Shown: positions 15,989-17,093 of the stretch, piece after piece
Layout of the letters: each line of letters opens with the position of its first letter
Numbering within the stretch: the stretch's first letter is position 1
From: CAVWDI01 sp046259385
GTDB lineage: Bacteria > Chloroflexota > Anaerolineae > Anaerolineales > UBA4823
Assembly: GCA_046259385.1 (NCBI GenBank)
Contig: JBJYWI010000239.1
Location: forward strand, 1-17,093
Direction of reading: 5' to 3'
Length of the DNA stretch: 17,093 nucleotides
Translations under genes and position numbers: made by a program
The notes under the pieces: generated by a model
Told to the model about the DNA's origin: nothing
Databases searched by the model: none
The model's input: the letters and a program-made list of their open reading frames with translations, nothing else

Positions 15989-17093
15989 ATGGCAATACAT
16001 CAAGTTTCGACAAAACCAATGGCCGAGTGGGCCAAACAGAATGGAACCTGGTTTCTGAAAATAGCTCTGATCTTAGGTGTTATTCTGTTCAGCGTTTTGG
16101 GGCCAATGATATTTTCTGGATCTTTCGCTTTGCTTCCGATATCAATGTTCGTAGCAGCGATAGGGATATGGCTCATTCTTCGTTGGCCGTCACTAGGAAT
16201 TCTATTCTTGATTCTTACAGCGCTTTTTTTCCCGTCCCCCCAGTTACCTGGAGGTCTTAATGTAACTGTTTTGTTACTTATTGTCTTGATTGGCCTCTGG
16301 CTTCTGGGCATGATCGTTAACAAGCGTATTCATTTAATAAAGTCACGACCAATACGGCCGTTGTTGGTCTTGCTCTTCATGGTTTTTATGTCATTTGCAT
16401 TTGGTCAGTTGGGTTGGTTTGGGTATGCGCAAACCGCCCCATTAGATGCGCAGATTGGCGGACTCCTCATCTTTGTGCTTTCCGTTGGAGCTTTTCTTAT
16501 TACAGCTCACCAGACGAACCTCCGGTGGCTTCAAGTGTTGACTTTTGTTTTCATCGGTTTAGGCAGCCTTTTTGTTTTGGGTTGGCTAATCCCGCCAATA
16601 GGATCAACTGTCGGGCAGCTTTATCAGTTAGCCCCAGTTTCAAACAGTATGTTTTGGACCTGGCTTGTAGCACTTACTATTGGGCAAGCACTGTTTAATC
16701 GTAAACTGCATATTGGTTGGCGTATTGTACTTGTTCTTATACTTGCAATGACCATGTACGTCGCCTATTTCAAGAATAGCGATTGGAAATCAGGTTACTT
16801 ACCACCTTTAGTTGCTATCACCGCTGTCATTAGTGCTCGTTCTTGGCGTGTTGGGCTGGTAATGGCCTTCTTTAGCATATTCCCGGCAATCTATCTTTAT
16901 TCTGATGCTGTTGGTACAGATGAGTATAGCTATTCAACCCGCGTGGATGCCTGGTTGATAATGTTAGAAATTATCAAGGTCAGCCCAATAATAGGTCTAG
17001 GGCCAGCCAACTACTATTTTTACACACATTTCTTCCCAATTCGCGGCTATTTCATTCAATTTAATTCACATAATCAATATCTTGATTTAGCGG
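15989..17093 (+). CDS. O-antigen ligase/polymerase-like membrane protein (Wzy_C), 3' partial
   Basis: The frame from the ATG at 15989 stays open to the right window edge, giving 368 residues with no stop. It is strongly hydrophobic, with at least eight likely transmembrane helices (for example about 24-42, 48-64, 92-110, 122-140, 155-173, 182-200, 243-260 and 288-304). After the last of these comes the Wzy_C/O-antigen ligase signature region: S-T-R-V-D-A-W (316-322) with a conserved-type Arg318, then S-P-I-I-G-L-G-P-A-N-Y (332-341), then N-S-H-N-Q-Y-L (359-365) with the His361-Asn362 pair. In characterised homologues this external loop takes part in glycan transfer from undecaprenyl-pyrophosphate, either polymerising repeat units (Wzy) or ligating them to an acceptor (WaaL-type); sequence alone does not separate these. 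The first ATG is used; an in-frame ATG at 16019 is an alternative. No clear Shine-Dalgarno is present in the 60-base spacer. Confidence 0.85.
   Translation, partial: MAIHQVSTKPMAEWAKQNGTWFLKIALILGVILFSVLGPMIFSGSFALLPISMFVAAIGIWLILRWPSLGILFLILTALFFPSPQLPGGLNVTVLLLIVLIGLWLLGMIVNKRIHLIKSRPIRPLLVLLFMVFMSFAFGQLGWFGYAQTAPLDAQIGGLLIFVLSVGAFLITAHQTNLRWLQVLTFVFIGLGSLFVLGWLIPPIGSTVGQLYQLAPVSNSMFWTWLVALTIGQALFNRKLHIGWRIVLVLILAMTMYVAYFKNSDWKSGYLPPLVAITAVISARSWRVGLVMAFFSIFPAIYLYSDAVGTDEYSYSTRVDAWLIMLEIIKVSPIIGLGPANYYFYTHFFPIRGYFIQFNSHNQYLDLA

Noticed and set aside
16000..16323. Minus-strand 107-codon frame and short plus-strand frames at 16027-16260 and 16414-16698
   Set aside because: They lie inside the Wzy_C-like gene, which is open through the window end in its own frame with clear transmembrane and ligase motifs.

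Overview
The window reads as part of a surface-polysaccharide (capsule, O-antigen-like or exopolysaccharide) biosynthesis and export locus on a draft bacterial scaffold. Every convincing gene is on the + strand. The moderately AT-rich composition, the Pro/Thr/Glu-rich linkers before C-terminal membrane anchors, and the Wzm/Wzt plus glycosyltransferase mix would fit a Chloroflexota (Anaerolineae-like) bacterium. That placement is an inference from style; no rRNA or other phylogenetic marker is present. A run of ten N bases at 13104-13113 shows that this is a scaffolded assembly.

Layout. Positions 3-4077 hold two large extracytoplasmic proteins with Asp-box (BNR/sialidase-type) beta-propeller repeats, each ending in a Pro/Thr/Glu-rich linker and a single C-terminal transmembrane helix; the first is cut by the left window edge. 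Positions 4090-6151 hold an ABC exporter of the Wzm/Wzt type: a permease and an ATPase with a C-terminal carbohydrate-binding domain. Positions 6274-15928 hold a glycosyltransferase block: three GT2-fold enzymes (6274, 11150, 13820), four GT4/GT-B enzymes (8815, 9862, 12416-13807, 14738) and one NodB-type polysaccharide deacetylase (7636). The GT4 gene at 12416-13807 is split by the N gap and an in-frame stop just before it, most likely an assembly artefact. From 15989 to the right edge there is an O-antigen ligase/polymerase-like (Wzy_C) membrane protein, cut by the window end.

How the parts may work together (inference): the glycosyltransferases build a glycan on a lipid carrier at the cytoplasmic face, the deacetylase may remove acetyl groups from an N-acetylated sugar or intermediate, Wzm/Wzt exports the chain, and the Wzy_C-like protein polymerises it or joins it to an acceptor outside the membrane. 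The two anchored propellers lie immediately upstream of the exporter and may bind or process surface glycan. No initiating sugar-phosphate transferase, nucleotide-sugar synthesis gene, Wzx flippase, chain-length regulator, RNA gene, mobile element or CRISPR array is visible. No stretch over 300 bases lacks a gene; the longest spacers are 7408-7635 and 8623-8814.
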